The notes beneath the pieces were generated by a model. The model worked only from the letters and a program-made list of their open reading frames with translations. It was not told the origin of the DNA and ran no database searches. A stretch of DNA of 30,074 nucleotides from a virus. Each line of letters opens with the position of its first letter. The first letter of the stretch is position 1. The DNA lies in IMG/VR virus record IMGVR_UViG_3300005068_000007, positions 1-30,074 of that record. One strand, given 5' to 3'. A program made the position numbers and the translations under genes. Below are positions 23,498-30,074 of this stretch, piece after piece.

Positions 23498-23857
23498 TCA
23501 CTTACGAATCTGCCTATCACCTAATTCAAAATGAATTTTATTGTGACATGATTTACAAAGGGACATTAAATTACTTTTGTCATGCGTTCCGCCTTGTGAT
23601 ATGGGAAGGATATGATGAACCTCTTCCGTTGGCGTCAGCCGTCCTTCTTTCAAACACATCTCACACAAGGGATGTTCTAAAACATAACGATCACGAATTC
23701 TTTTCCACGCCCTGCCATACTTTTTGTTCACATCTTTAGAGCGTTCATACTTGTCATACTTTCTTCTTTCCTGCGCCTTATGCTCTTCACAGTACTGTCC
23801 CTCGGTTAAATTGGGGCATCCTGGATAACTACATGGACGCATTGGTTTCTTTGGCAC
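23498..23857 (-). CDS. HNH endonuclease of packaging module
   Basis: A 119-aa nuclease that works with terminase in cos cleavage in many HK97-like phages. The HNH core is complete: EVHHILPISQGGTHDKSN with H81, H82 and N96, then H105/H109, framed by zinc pairs C65-x2-C68 and C101-x2-C104. An extra N-terminal cysteine cluster (CSYPGCPN, YCEEH) is present. I chose GTG at 23857, 7 bases after GGAGG; the frame runs open to 24007, but the extra 50 residues lie in the promoter and repeat region and look non-coding. It is the first gene behind the proposed late promoter. Confidence 0.9.
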   Translation of the reverse strand: MPKKPMRPCSYPGCPNLTEGQYCEEHKAQERRKYDKYERSKDVNKKYGRAWKRIRDRYVLEHPLCEMCLKEGRLTPTEEVHHILPISQGGTHDKSNLMSLCKSCHNKIHFELGDRQIRK

Positions 23858-23880
23858 TTTGCCACCTCCATTTTTTGCAT

Positions 23881-23915
23881 AGAAAAAGCCCCACAGGATT
23901 GCTCCCGCAAGGCTT
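23881..23915 (-). terminator. Leader hairpin before HNH gene, possible attenuator
   Basis: On the minus strand AAGCC...GGCTT encloses a small TTGC-GGGA-GCAA hairpin and an 8-base bulge, ending in a T-run (GGGGCTTTTTCT). It lies between the proposed late promoter and the first late gene. It could be an attenuator, a transcript-stabilising hairpin or an antitermination target; stem quality is moderate. Confidence 0.35.
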
Positions 23916-23936
23916 GCCTCTCTTAGTCTTTTGCTA

Positions 23937-23942
23937 ATTATA
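23937..23942 (-). promoter_or_regulatory. Candidate late promoter -10 box (TATAAT)
   Basis: A perfect TATAAT on the minus strand, about 80 bases before the HNH gene. The -35 position (23960-23965) reads CCACAG, unlike TTGACA, so the promoter should need an activator. Three tandem repeats lie at about -41 to -70 from the expected start site. Confidence 0.6.
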
Positions 23943-23970
23943 CTATAACATAAAATGGACTGTGGTGTCT

Positions 23971-24007
23971 TGTTGCAAAGTGTTGCAAAGTGTTGCAAAA
24001 CGTGCAA
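23971..24007 (-). repeat. Three tandem 10-bp repeats, likely activator sites
   Basis: On the plus strand TGTTGCAAAG, TGTTGCAAAG and TGTTGCAAAA stand end to end (23971-24000), with a decayed fourth TGCAA at 24003-24007. The 10-bp pitch is one helical turn, so bound proteins would line up on one DNA face. They sit just behind the stop codon of the sigma-like regulator gene. Confidence 0.75.
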
Positions 24008-24008
24008 G

Positions 24009-24437
24009 TTATATCTTTATAGGGTTATCCGGCAAAGCCAAATGCTTAATTGCTGTATTATGCCATCGATATATGGTTGTCCTATCCGCATTTAATTCAT
24101 TCCCAATTTGTTCCCATGTAAGTTCAAGTACATAACGGTACCGAAGCACCATGCGTTCATCTGTATCAGCAACTCCGTTAATGACCTCACGTATCTGTTC
24201 CTTCAATGCAACAAGAGTATCTACTTCTACATTAATTTTATCCTCCAAATCCATAATTCGCTCTAGGCACTTTACAAAAGGCGCATCCGTATTTCTCGAA
24301 GTCATAACCCGTTCCTTATCATATCTTGGTGAAGAAACGCTGCCTGCCATTTCACGAAGCCTGTCCATTTCCTCTATGTTTGACTGTATCCTTTTATCAA
24401 GCCGATACGCCTGATGTAAATACTCTTTTACTTTCAT
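24009..24437 (-). CDS. Sigma-70 region 4-like late transcription regulator
   Basis: A 142-aa DNA-binding protein. Residues 1-85 are helical and charged with coiled-coil character; residues 92-134 form a region 4-like helix-turn-helix (DERMVLRYRYVLELTWEQIG, then LNADRTTIYRWHNTAIKHL). Such proteins (DUF1492, ArpU, RinA-like groups) end the early block of many Firmicutes phages and switch on late genes. Here the gene sits directly before tandem 10-bp repeats and a -35-less TATAAT box, which fits that role well. GGAGG precedes the ATG by 10 bases, and it overlaps the upstream gene by ATGA. DNA target is inferred from position. Confidence 0.8.
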   Translation of the reverse strand: MKVKEYLHQAYRLDKRIQSNIEEMDRLREMAGSVSSPRYDKERVMTSRNTDAPFVKCLERIMDLEDKINVEVDTLVALKEQIREVINGVADTDERMVLRYRYVLELTWEQIGNELNADRTTIYRWHNTAIKHLALPDNPIKI

Positions 24438-24658
24438 TTAGCATTTACCTCCATTCTTAGCTTTTTCATTAAGAAATCTCCATCAACAGAGGTAAGTTCT
24501 CTATACCAAGCAGAGTGGAAGAACCTCTCCACCTCAATTATGGTGTGCTTTGCATCCTTATTTTTAGGATTCCTTTTTAATTTTTTTATGGCCTCTCTAT
24601 AATCCTTAACCGACTGTAGAATAATTGCATTGGCTAATACCTCCATAGGCTCTGTCAT
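24434..24658 (-). CDS. Small conserved phage protein
   Basis: A 74-aa helical protein of unknown function. The N-terminal AIILQSVKDYREAIKKLKR and later EVERFFHSAWYRELTSVDG are typical of a small family placed between the SNF2 helicase and the late regulator in related phages. GGAGG lies 7 bases before the ATG. It overlaps both neighbours by ATGA, so it is part of a tightly coupled string. Confidence 0.7.
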   Translation of the reverse strand: MTEPMEVLANAIILQSVKDYREAIKKLKRNPKNKDAKHTIIEVERFFHSAWYRELTSVDGDFLMKKLRMEVNAK

Positions 24659-26012
24659 CGCACCACCTCCAGCTTTGCTTTTACCGCATTGATAAGTGCC
24701 GTCTGCGTTTTCTCTTTCTTAGAAAGGGCTTTCATAACATCTTCATCAATAGTGCCTTTCGTAATAATATGGTGAATAACAACTGTATCTTTTTGTCCTT
24801 GTCTATAAAGCCTAGCATTTGTCTGTTGATACAACTCCAATGACCAAGTAAGGCCAAACCATATAAGAGTAGATCCTCCACTTTGAAGGTTTAATCCATG
24901 TCCTGCCGATGCAGGATGAATCACAGCAACTGGAATATTTCCCTTATTCCAATCTTCAATATCTTTCGATGATTTTATCTGTCTTACTTGAAATCTTTTT
25001 TGTATACGCTCCAAATCGTGCCTATACCAGTAAGCTACAAGTACGGGTTTCCCATTAGCTCCTTCAATCAAATCCTCCAGGGCATCAAGTTTTCTGTCGT
25101 GAATATGATGAGACTTATTATCTTCATCATAAACAGCACCATTTGCCATCTGCAAAAGTTTTCCTGAAAGAACTGCAGCATTGACCGCATCAATTTCCTC
25201 TCCTTTAACGTTTGCCACCATGTCATCACGAAAGGTTGAGTAAATATCCCATTCTTTATCATCAAGGTATACCGGTACTTCATTTATCACGCATTTTGGC
25301 ATTTTCAAATAGTCGCAAGATTTCATGGAAATGGTAATATCAGAAATTTGTTTATATATCTTTTCTTCAGCACCTGGAAGTGGCTTATATGAAAAAATCA
25401 TCTGAGCATTTCGTTTGTCTGGACAAAAGAAAGTATTACGGTAGTGGGTGATGTACCTTCCAAGCCTTTGACCCAAATCAAGGATTCGAAACTCTGCCCA
25501 TAAATCCATCAATCCATTTGATGATGGTGTTCCAGTAAGTCCTACTATTCTTTTTACTTTAGCCCTTATCTTTAAAAGACTTTTGAATCGCTTTGCACCA
25601 TAGGATTTAAATGACGATAACTCATCAATAACAACCATATCAAAATCAAAGGGAATACCACTTTTGTTAACCAACCAATCTACATTTTCTCGATTGATAA
25701 TATAAACGGTAGCTCTTTTCATAAGTGCTGCTATTCGCTCTTTCTCGCTACCTACTGCAACCGAATAGGATAGCCCTTTTAAGTGGTCCCATTTTTTGAT
25801 TTCAGCAGGCCATGTAGATTTACATACACGCAAAGGTCCTATTACAAGCACTTTTCTTATTTCAAATTGGTCAAGACATAGGTCGAAGATTGCAGACAAT
25901 GTAATAATTGTCTTACTCAACCGAGGCCCATATCAAGAAATATTGCAGAAGCAGGCTTTTCTTCTATAAAATCAATCGCATACTGCTGATAATCATGTGG
26001 TATGAACTTCAT
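24655..26012 (-). pseudogene. SNF2 family helicase, broken at Walker A by a 5-base insertion
   Basis: Phage SNF2 ATPase used in replication or recombination, expected about 450 aa. Reading from the ATG at 26012 gives 31 residues (MKFIPHDYQQYAIDFIEEKP, then ASAIFLDMGLG) and then TGA at 25919-25917. The remaining protein continues in another frame from a TTG at 25920: SKTIITLSAIF and so on, 421 aa, with DELSSF (motif II), GLTGTPSSNG (motif III) and ARLYRQGQKD (motif VI) intact. Removing TTGAG (25916-25920) restores DMGLGKTIITLS. The split falls between G and K of Walker A, so the larger part alone should not bind ATP normally. The stop and the TTG overlap (TTGA), so re-initiation is possible but function is doubtful. 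Sequence error is the alternative. Confidence 0.85.
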
Positions 26013-26296
26013 TTGGCATCACCTCCAATCTCTCGTAACACTTCATCTATTTGATCCACCCCATCAATGCAGTAAACCAAAAATCCAAGTGATTCTAACT
26101 GCCTTTTTCGCTTTACTTGCAGTGGTCTCATCTTTTTACCTGTAGCTTTTAATTCAACAAAAGCAAACTTTCCATTAGGTAAAAGAACTAGTCGATCTGG
26201 CACCCCATTTAAACCTGGACTTACAAACTTTGGTGACATCCCATGTCTTTTCTTTACCGCTGCCACAAGTTTTTGCTCTATATATTTTTCTGTCAT
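26009..26296 (-). CDS. VRR-NUC domain nuclease
   Basis: A 95-aa stand-alone VRR-NUC nuclease of the PD-(D/E)XK group, related to the nuclease part of FAN1 and found with phage SNF2 helicases; it probably cuts branched DNA. Visible are E7 in the first helix, GVPDRLVLL with the metal-binding D, FVELKATG with E and K, and RPLQVKRKRQLESLGF. AGGAGG lies close to the ATG. It overlaps the SNF2 start by ATGA, linking the two products. Confidence 0.9.
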   Translation of the reverse strand: MTEKYIEQKLVAAVKKRHGMSPKFVSPGLNGVPDRLVLLPNGKFAFVELKATGKKMRPLQVKRKRQLESLGFLVYCIDGVDQIDEVLREIGGDAK

Positions 26297-26446
26297 ATAT
26301 TCCTCCTATTTGACACAAGAAACACAACTATCACAACGATTCCCTATATATACTTACGCGCGTGCACACTCACAGGATTTAACTATTCCTTTTATAAAAA
26401 AAGCATTTTGAATATAAGGAAAAAAGTTGTGTTGTGTGTGTCACTC
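26297..26446. other. 150-base structured gap between VapE and VRR-NUC genes
   Basis: The longest non-coding gap of the early block. Two 17-base arms, 26312-26328 and 26426-26442, are inverted copies of each other at 14 of 17 positions (differences only at the three central bases) and enclose 97 bases holding AT-rich tracts, TATATATA and a CGCGCGTGCAC patch. It may be a replication origin, a site bound by the VapE protein, or an RNA stem. No promoter or ORF is evident. Confidence 0.55.
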
Positions 26447-28789
26447 CTATATCATTTTTTGGTATAATCGCTGTCTTCCGTAAATGGGCAAACGCTTGAT
26501 ATTAGTGGTTCGCTCCCATCCTGAAATCTGAGCCATAAGTGCAGCAATTTGATAACTATCCGTAGCTTTTAAGTCAGACAGGCTATGATTTAAGCACTCA
26601 CACCATATCTCTGCATTGCTTACAGCGTTTCGTGCAATACTGCCTGTATGCTCTCCACCGCCAAACTCACTGCCATTTAAGTAATTGCGACGGGCAAATA
26701 AATCCATTTCATTCCAATCAGCAGGTAGGAGTGTATTAAGATACTCTTCCACCATACCGACACGCTCATCACTTTCCATTGCGCCTTTTTGTGCTTTTTC
26801 GGCTTCTTCTAAAACATCACCTTCAAGGTACAACTTTTCGCCAGACTTCCATATTTCTTTTGCCTCTGCCCAAAACTGTTGCCTATATTCTTCAGTAAAG
26901 TTCCATCTCTTTTTCTGCTTTCTTTGATGTAGCTTAATAATCCAAAAACGACGATTACCCGTAATATCACGGAGATATCCACGCTCACCATTAACTGTTG
27001 CAATAATGATACACTGTCTTGGATGACTTTCCACAACCCTACCGTAAGACGGACGATATTTATCATCAGATGTTGATAGAAAAGCTTTAACCTTTTCTAT
27101 ATCAGCTTTCCTCATACCAGCAAGTTCTCCAATTTCAACTACCCAAAATCCCTGTAATTTTTCTGCTCCCGATTTATCATCCATATCTGTAAGGGACAGT
27201 GTTTCAGAATAGTAATCCGCCGTTACAAGGTCTTTAACAATCGTACTTTTACCAATACCTTGATCACCATCAAGCACTGGAACGCAATCAAATTTAATTC
27301 CTGGAACATAGATACGAGCAACTGCAGCTGCAAATATTTTTCTTGTCACAGTTCTTATATAATCTGTATCATCAGCCTGCAGATATTTGATAAAAACATT
27401 CTCTACACGCTTAATACCATCCCAATTAGGCAAGGCATCGAGATAATCTCTTACAGGATGGAAGTGCCTGTCGTCAGTGACCTTGGTAAATGCCACATCG
27501 TGGTTTCGGCTTGAAAATGCAAGATATCTGATATCAATAATAGATTTTAGCTGTGCCGTATCGGCATCTCTCCAAAACACATTACCCTCCGGTCTTTCCC
27601 ATGGGATAGGCCCTGTGATTTGAATTCGATTGGCCAATTCGTTATATGCGAAGTTTGCAAAATCGGAATCATTGTTAAGAATCAAGTTAAGATTATATAC
27701 ACTGTTCTCCAATATCTGACTGCGAGGCTGATATTTAAGCTTTGTTTTCCAGTCATCACCACTTGCCAAAAAATCTTCTTTTGCTTCTGCAAGCCGCTCA
27801 TTGGTAATAAGCAACTTGACCTTATCATCATTCATTACGAACTCACACATAGCCTTGTACGATTTTTTATCATCATCGTTTCCAAACTTATGGATACGAA
27901 CAAGATCAAAAGCATTTAAAAGCTGACTACAGGCTGGGTCTGATGCATGATGGCTATAAGAAAACTTATCATCATAAATTTGCACGCCTGGCATAGAGTC
28001 TGAATCAATAAAATCATATCTATTTGGATTTTCTGTAGGCGTATAAACATCAGAAAGAAAAGTTCCCATAACGTCTGTTATGGAATAAGCACGACAGAAT
28101 GCTCCTACTACACCTTCTTTGGCAATAGGGTCATCTTGTTTCTTACCTTCATATGTTTTAGCCACGCTCTCACGAGATGATGTGGGCAAAAGTGAGCAGT
28201 CTTTCCAATTTGGATGAGCTGCAAGAAATATATCTGGGTCAAGCCACTTTCCATCGACACGCTTAAAAATATACTCGCCGTTTGACGGGCTAGTCGGCCA
28301 ATACATCAGCTGATTAGGCTGATAGGAGCATTCATCAAATTGGTCGATACCCCATTCATCTGCAAAATATCTCGCAATAGCTACATACTCATCCGATGTA
28401 ACGTCACGGGTCATAGGAATAATAATACGGACCCTTGGCGCTTCTGGTATATGTCCATGTGTTGTATATAGGACTGCTGCATATTTACATTCACTGCAAA
28501 ATTTATCAATAAAGCCTACCTCAGCATGATCAACATCAGTAGTAAGCATAGAACGGAAAACAACATTTTCTCGCTTTCTGCGATTGCTTTTAAGCTGACC
28601 GCCAACATAACCACCTTTATCCTTTGTATTGTCACGCTTAGCTTTAGAAAGTTTTGGGTATTCCTGCACCGTTTCTGTTGTTCGGATAGTGGTTTTAAGT
28701 TTTTCACATAAATCATCAAAAGTAATCGTCTTGTTTGACCAGATCTTTGCTTTGCAGCTGTTACCATAGGCAATAGCTAACTTACGCAT
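26447..28789 (-). CDS. VapE-type primase-helicase
   Basis: A 780-aa replication protein. Residues about 75-175 look like an archaeo-eukaryotic primase domain (MLTTDVDHAEVGF with D85 and D87; then APRVRIIIPMTRDV). Residues 440-640 are the virulence-associated E ATPase with Walker A DGDQGIGKST (507-516), Walker B FWVVEIGELAGM (548-559) and the IATVNGERGYLRDITGNRRF segment. Together these would prime and unwind phage DNA. The name VapE comes from a virulence-associated island and implies no virulence. ATG at 28789 follows GGAGG by 8 bases; it overlaps the DUF4406 gene by 8 bases (ATGCGTAA). Confidence 0.92.
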   Translation of the reverse strand: MRKLAIAYGNSCKAKIWSNKTITFDDLCEKLKTTIRTTETVQEYPKLSKAKRDNTKDKGGYVGGQLKSNRRKRENVVFRSMLTTDVDHAEVGFIDKFCSECKYAAVLYTTHGHIPEAPRVRIIIPMTRDVTSDEYVAIARYFADEWGIDQFDECSYQPNQLMYWPTSPSNGEYIFKRVDGKWLDPDIFLAAHPNWKDCSLLPTSSRESVAKTYEGKKQDDPIAKEGVVGAFCRAYSITDVMGTFLSDVYTPTENPNRYDFIDSDSMPGVQIYDDKFSYSHHASDPACSQLLNAFDLVRIHKFGNDDDKKSYKAMCEFVMNDDKVKLLITNERLAEAKEDFLASGDDWKTKLKYQPRSQILENSVYNLNLILNNDSDFANFAYNELANRIQITGPIPWERPEGNVFWRDADTAQLKSIIDIRYLAFSSRNHDVAFTKVTDDRHFHPVRDYLDALPNWDGIKRVENVFIKYLQADDTDYIRTVTRKIFAAAVARIYVPGIKFDCVPVLDGDQGIGKSTIVKDLVTADYYSETLSLTDMDDKSGAEKLQGFWVVEIGELAGMRKADIEKVKAFLSTSDDKYRPSYGRVVESHPRQCIIIATVNGERGYLRDITGNRRFWIIKLHQRKQKKRWNFTEEYRQQFWAEAKEIWKSGEKLYLEGDVLEEAEKAQKGAMESDERVGMVEEYLNTLLPADWNEMDLFARRNYLNGSEFGGGEHTGSIARNAVSNAEIWCECLNHSLSDLKATDSYQIAALMAQISGWERTTNIKRLPIYGRQRLYQKMI

Positions 28790-29237
28790 GATTCTCACCT
28801 CCAAACTTTGGTGTTGTTTCCTCGAACTTACTGTTAAAATATCTTACCTTTTGTCTACGTTTTTTTGCTTTTTCAATTTCAATGCCCATGCCGTTAGATA
28901 TAACGTCACCAAGTACCCATACCTCTTGGCATTTACCCATAAGAATGATATCCATGAAAATGGCAAGATCACGTTCTTTCTTATTGCCATCATCCATAAA
29001 CTGTGGAAACATGAGATGTGGTGCAAGGGGAATATTACCTTTGTCTAAGGCAAAACGGCAAAATTCCTGTGCTCGCTTGATATTGCCATTTGTATCACCA
29101 CTATAAGGGGAACAAATATATACCAATGGAAGGAAAGCAGGTTTTGACGCTGCTTTCTCCTCCTTGTCAATATTTGATAAAGCTTGAAAAGGAACTGTAT
29201 CCATATACCCTTCAGAATTTCTAATATCGACACCCAT
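28782..29237 (-). CDS. DUF4406, nucleoside 2-deoxyribosyltransferase-like
   Basis: A 151-aa protein of the NDT-like Rossmann group. After a variable N-terminus (1-35) come YICSPYSGDTNGNIKRAQEF, LAPHLMFPQFMDD, ER, and CQEVWVLGDVISNGMGIEIE, which match the nucleotide-handling pattern of DUF4406. It probably acts on nucleotides or nucleosides during phage growth, but the substrate is unknown. GGAGG lies 7 bases before the ATG, 2 bases after the antirepressor stop; it is followed by the VapE gene with an 8-base overlap. Confidence 0.85.
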   Translation of the reverse strand: MGVDIRNSEGYMDTVPFQALSNIDKEEKAASKPAFLPLVYICSPYSGDTNGNIKRAQEFCRFALDKGNIPLAPHLMFPQFMDDGNKKERDLAIFMDIILMGKCQEVWVLGDVISNGMGIEIEKAKKRRQKVRYFNSKFEETTPKFGGENHA

Positions 29238-29239
29238 AC

Positions 29240-30019
29240 TTACACCTCCATCTCAATCTGCGGATAAATATCATCTGCCTTTAGCTGTTCGTAAATGAAT
29301 AGTCTGCCTTTTTGAGTCCACTTAGTATGAACCTTAGTATGTTCATAACCCTTACTATCCTCGTAAACATGAGTATTTGTTCTCGTATAGCCTTTGCAAG
29401 CATATTTTTGATACAAGAGCCAAGTATTACTTTGTTTAAATTGAATACCATTTTTATGAAGATATTCATTCATCCTTCTAGCACTCCATCCATAATCTTT
29501 AGCAATAACAGAAATATTTACGGCATCTTTACATTTAAGAACCACATCATAATATGTAGCCTTAGGTTTCATCTCTGCAATTTGCTGTTGTCCAATAGCA
29601 AAAGCTGCCTCAAGAGCCTTATTCTTTTCCCGCTCTTCTTTTAAAGCAGTAAATGCAGCAATTGCGACATCCGGGTTAGCAATCAACTCTGCAGTTGCAT
29701 ATAAACCAAACTTACGAATTGATGGAAGAACTTCGCTTGTAACCCAATGCTTAAAGTTTTTAGCCTTTGGCATTTTGCTTGAGAGAATAAGACTGTAAAG
29801 CCCTGATTCATTAATGACAATCGTTTCCTTATTTTGATTACCATCAAACAACATCACTTTGGTTCTGTCTTCTTCATCAACATGACGGTTAATATCTCGA
29901 CTACCATTTTGGTACTTGAGAATCCCTGCTACATCCTTTCCTACAAAATATGGTGTAGCATCAATTAACATTGTTCTTACAGCGCCGAACTCTTCATTTT
30001 TATAAATTTGTAATTCCAT
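29240..30019 (-). CDS. Antirepressor: BRO-N plus KilAC domains
   Basis: A 259-aa phage antirepressor-type protein. Residues 1-105 are BRO-N (FGAVRTMLIDATPYFVGKDV; INESGLYSLILSSKMPKAKN; VLPSIRKFGLYA), then a helical linker (EEREKNKALEAAFAIGQQQI), and a KilAC domain at about 150-255 (AKDYGWSARRMNEYLHKNGI; RLFIYEQLK). Such proteins act against a lysogeny repressor or modulate host transcription. Finding one with no repressor or integrase in the window suggests temperate ancestry. AGGAGG lies 8 bases before the ATG. The leader upstream has a hairpin that could compete for this ribosome site. Confidence 0.92.
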   Translation of the reverse strand: MELQIYKNEEFGAVRTMLIDATPYFVGKDVAGILKYQNGSRDINRHVDEEDRTKVMLFDGNQNKETIVINESGLYSLILSSKMPKAKNFKHWVTSEVLPSIRKFGLYATAELIANPDVAIAAFTALKEEREKNKALEAAFAIGQQQIAEMKPKATYYDVVLKCKDAVNISVIAKDYGWSARRMNEYLHKNGIQFKQSNTWLLYQKYACKGYTRTNTHVYEDSKGYEHTKVHTKWTQKGRLFIYEQLKADDIYPQIEMEV

Positions 30020-30027
30020 CAGAATTA

Positions 30028-30059
30028 CCTCCTTAATTTTATTTGGAGGATTGACCTCC
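30028..30059 (-). promoter_or_regulatory. Antirepressor leader with competing hairpins
   Basis: On the minus strand GGAGG-TCAAT-CCTCC (30059-30045) forms a perfect 5-bp hairpin. The same CCTCC can instead pair with the antirepressor ribosome site AAGGAGG (30034-30028) 10-12 bases downstream. The two pairings exclude each other, giving a possible translation switch. Confidence 0.4.
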
Positions 30060-30071
30060 TACCTAGTAGCC
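30059..30071 (-). promoter_or_regulatory. Early-gene upstream element, copy 2 (13 bp)
   Basis: GGCTACTAGGTAG on the minus strand, identical to 1685-1697. It lies about 40 bases before the antirepressor start and directly abuts the leader hairpin. Confidence 0.45.
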
Positions 30072-30074
30072 TTG

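Noticed and set aside
23858-24007. Extended HNH gene start at 24007
   Set aside because: It would place the TATAAT box and tandem repeats inside coding sequence; GTG at 23857 with GGAGG is much better.
1-30074. Search for integrase, repressor, tRNA, toxin-antitoxin, defence or virulence genes
   Set aside because: None seen. The names VapE and virulence-related protein are historical and do not indicate virulence.

Overview
The window is almost wholly a tailed-phage (siphovirus) genome segment, and every gene I accept lies on the minus strand, so it reads from right to left. The low G+C content, AGGAGG-type ribosome sites, T-rich terminators and protein families (P27-type small terminase, HNH packaging nuclease, phi13-type tail tube, clostridial-type amidase with LysM, VapE/VRR-NUC/SNF2 set) point to a phage or prophage of a low-GC Firmicute, most likely a clostridium-like gut bacterium. 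I see no tRNA, rRNA, CRISPR, insertion sequence, integrase or repressor.

In transcription order: (1) early/replication block 30074-24009: BRO/KilAC antirepressor, DUF4406, VapE-type primase-helicase, VRR-NUC nuclease, an SNF2 helicase broken at its Walker A site, a small conserved protein and a sigma-region-4-like regulator. (2) A switch region 24008-23858 with three tandem 10-bp repeats upstream of a perfect TATAAT box that lacks a -35 box: a candidate activator-dependent late promoter. (3) Packaging block 23857-18407: HNH nuclease, candidate cos region, small terminase, ParB-methyltransferase fusion, four small accessory genes, two terminators and the large terminase, whose properly placed start codon reads ATC. 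(4) Head block 18389-13826: portal, ClpP-like protease, HK97 capsid, head fiber, connectors. (5) Tail block 13829-3118: terminator, tube, tail chaperone pair joined by a -1 frameshift at A AAA AAC, tape measure, Dit, Tal, two small tail-tip proteins and a GH18 hydrolase whose barrel is split by a large beta-rich insert. (6) Lysis block 3044-1784: holin, amidase, strong terminator. (7) A second stretch of early-type genes 1644-2 (two small proteins and a DUF2800 RecB-like nuclease).

The early genes directly behind the lysis terminator, with no integrase or repressor between, suggest a circular or circularly permuted genome in which the window ends face each other across a few missing early genes. 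A shared 13-bp sequence in front of both early stretches suggests common control. Two genes carry apparent lesions or unusual signals (large terminase start, SNF2 helicase), and one tail-tip domain is divided by an in-frame stop; these deserve checking against reads and relatives.
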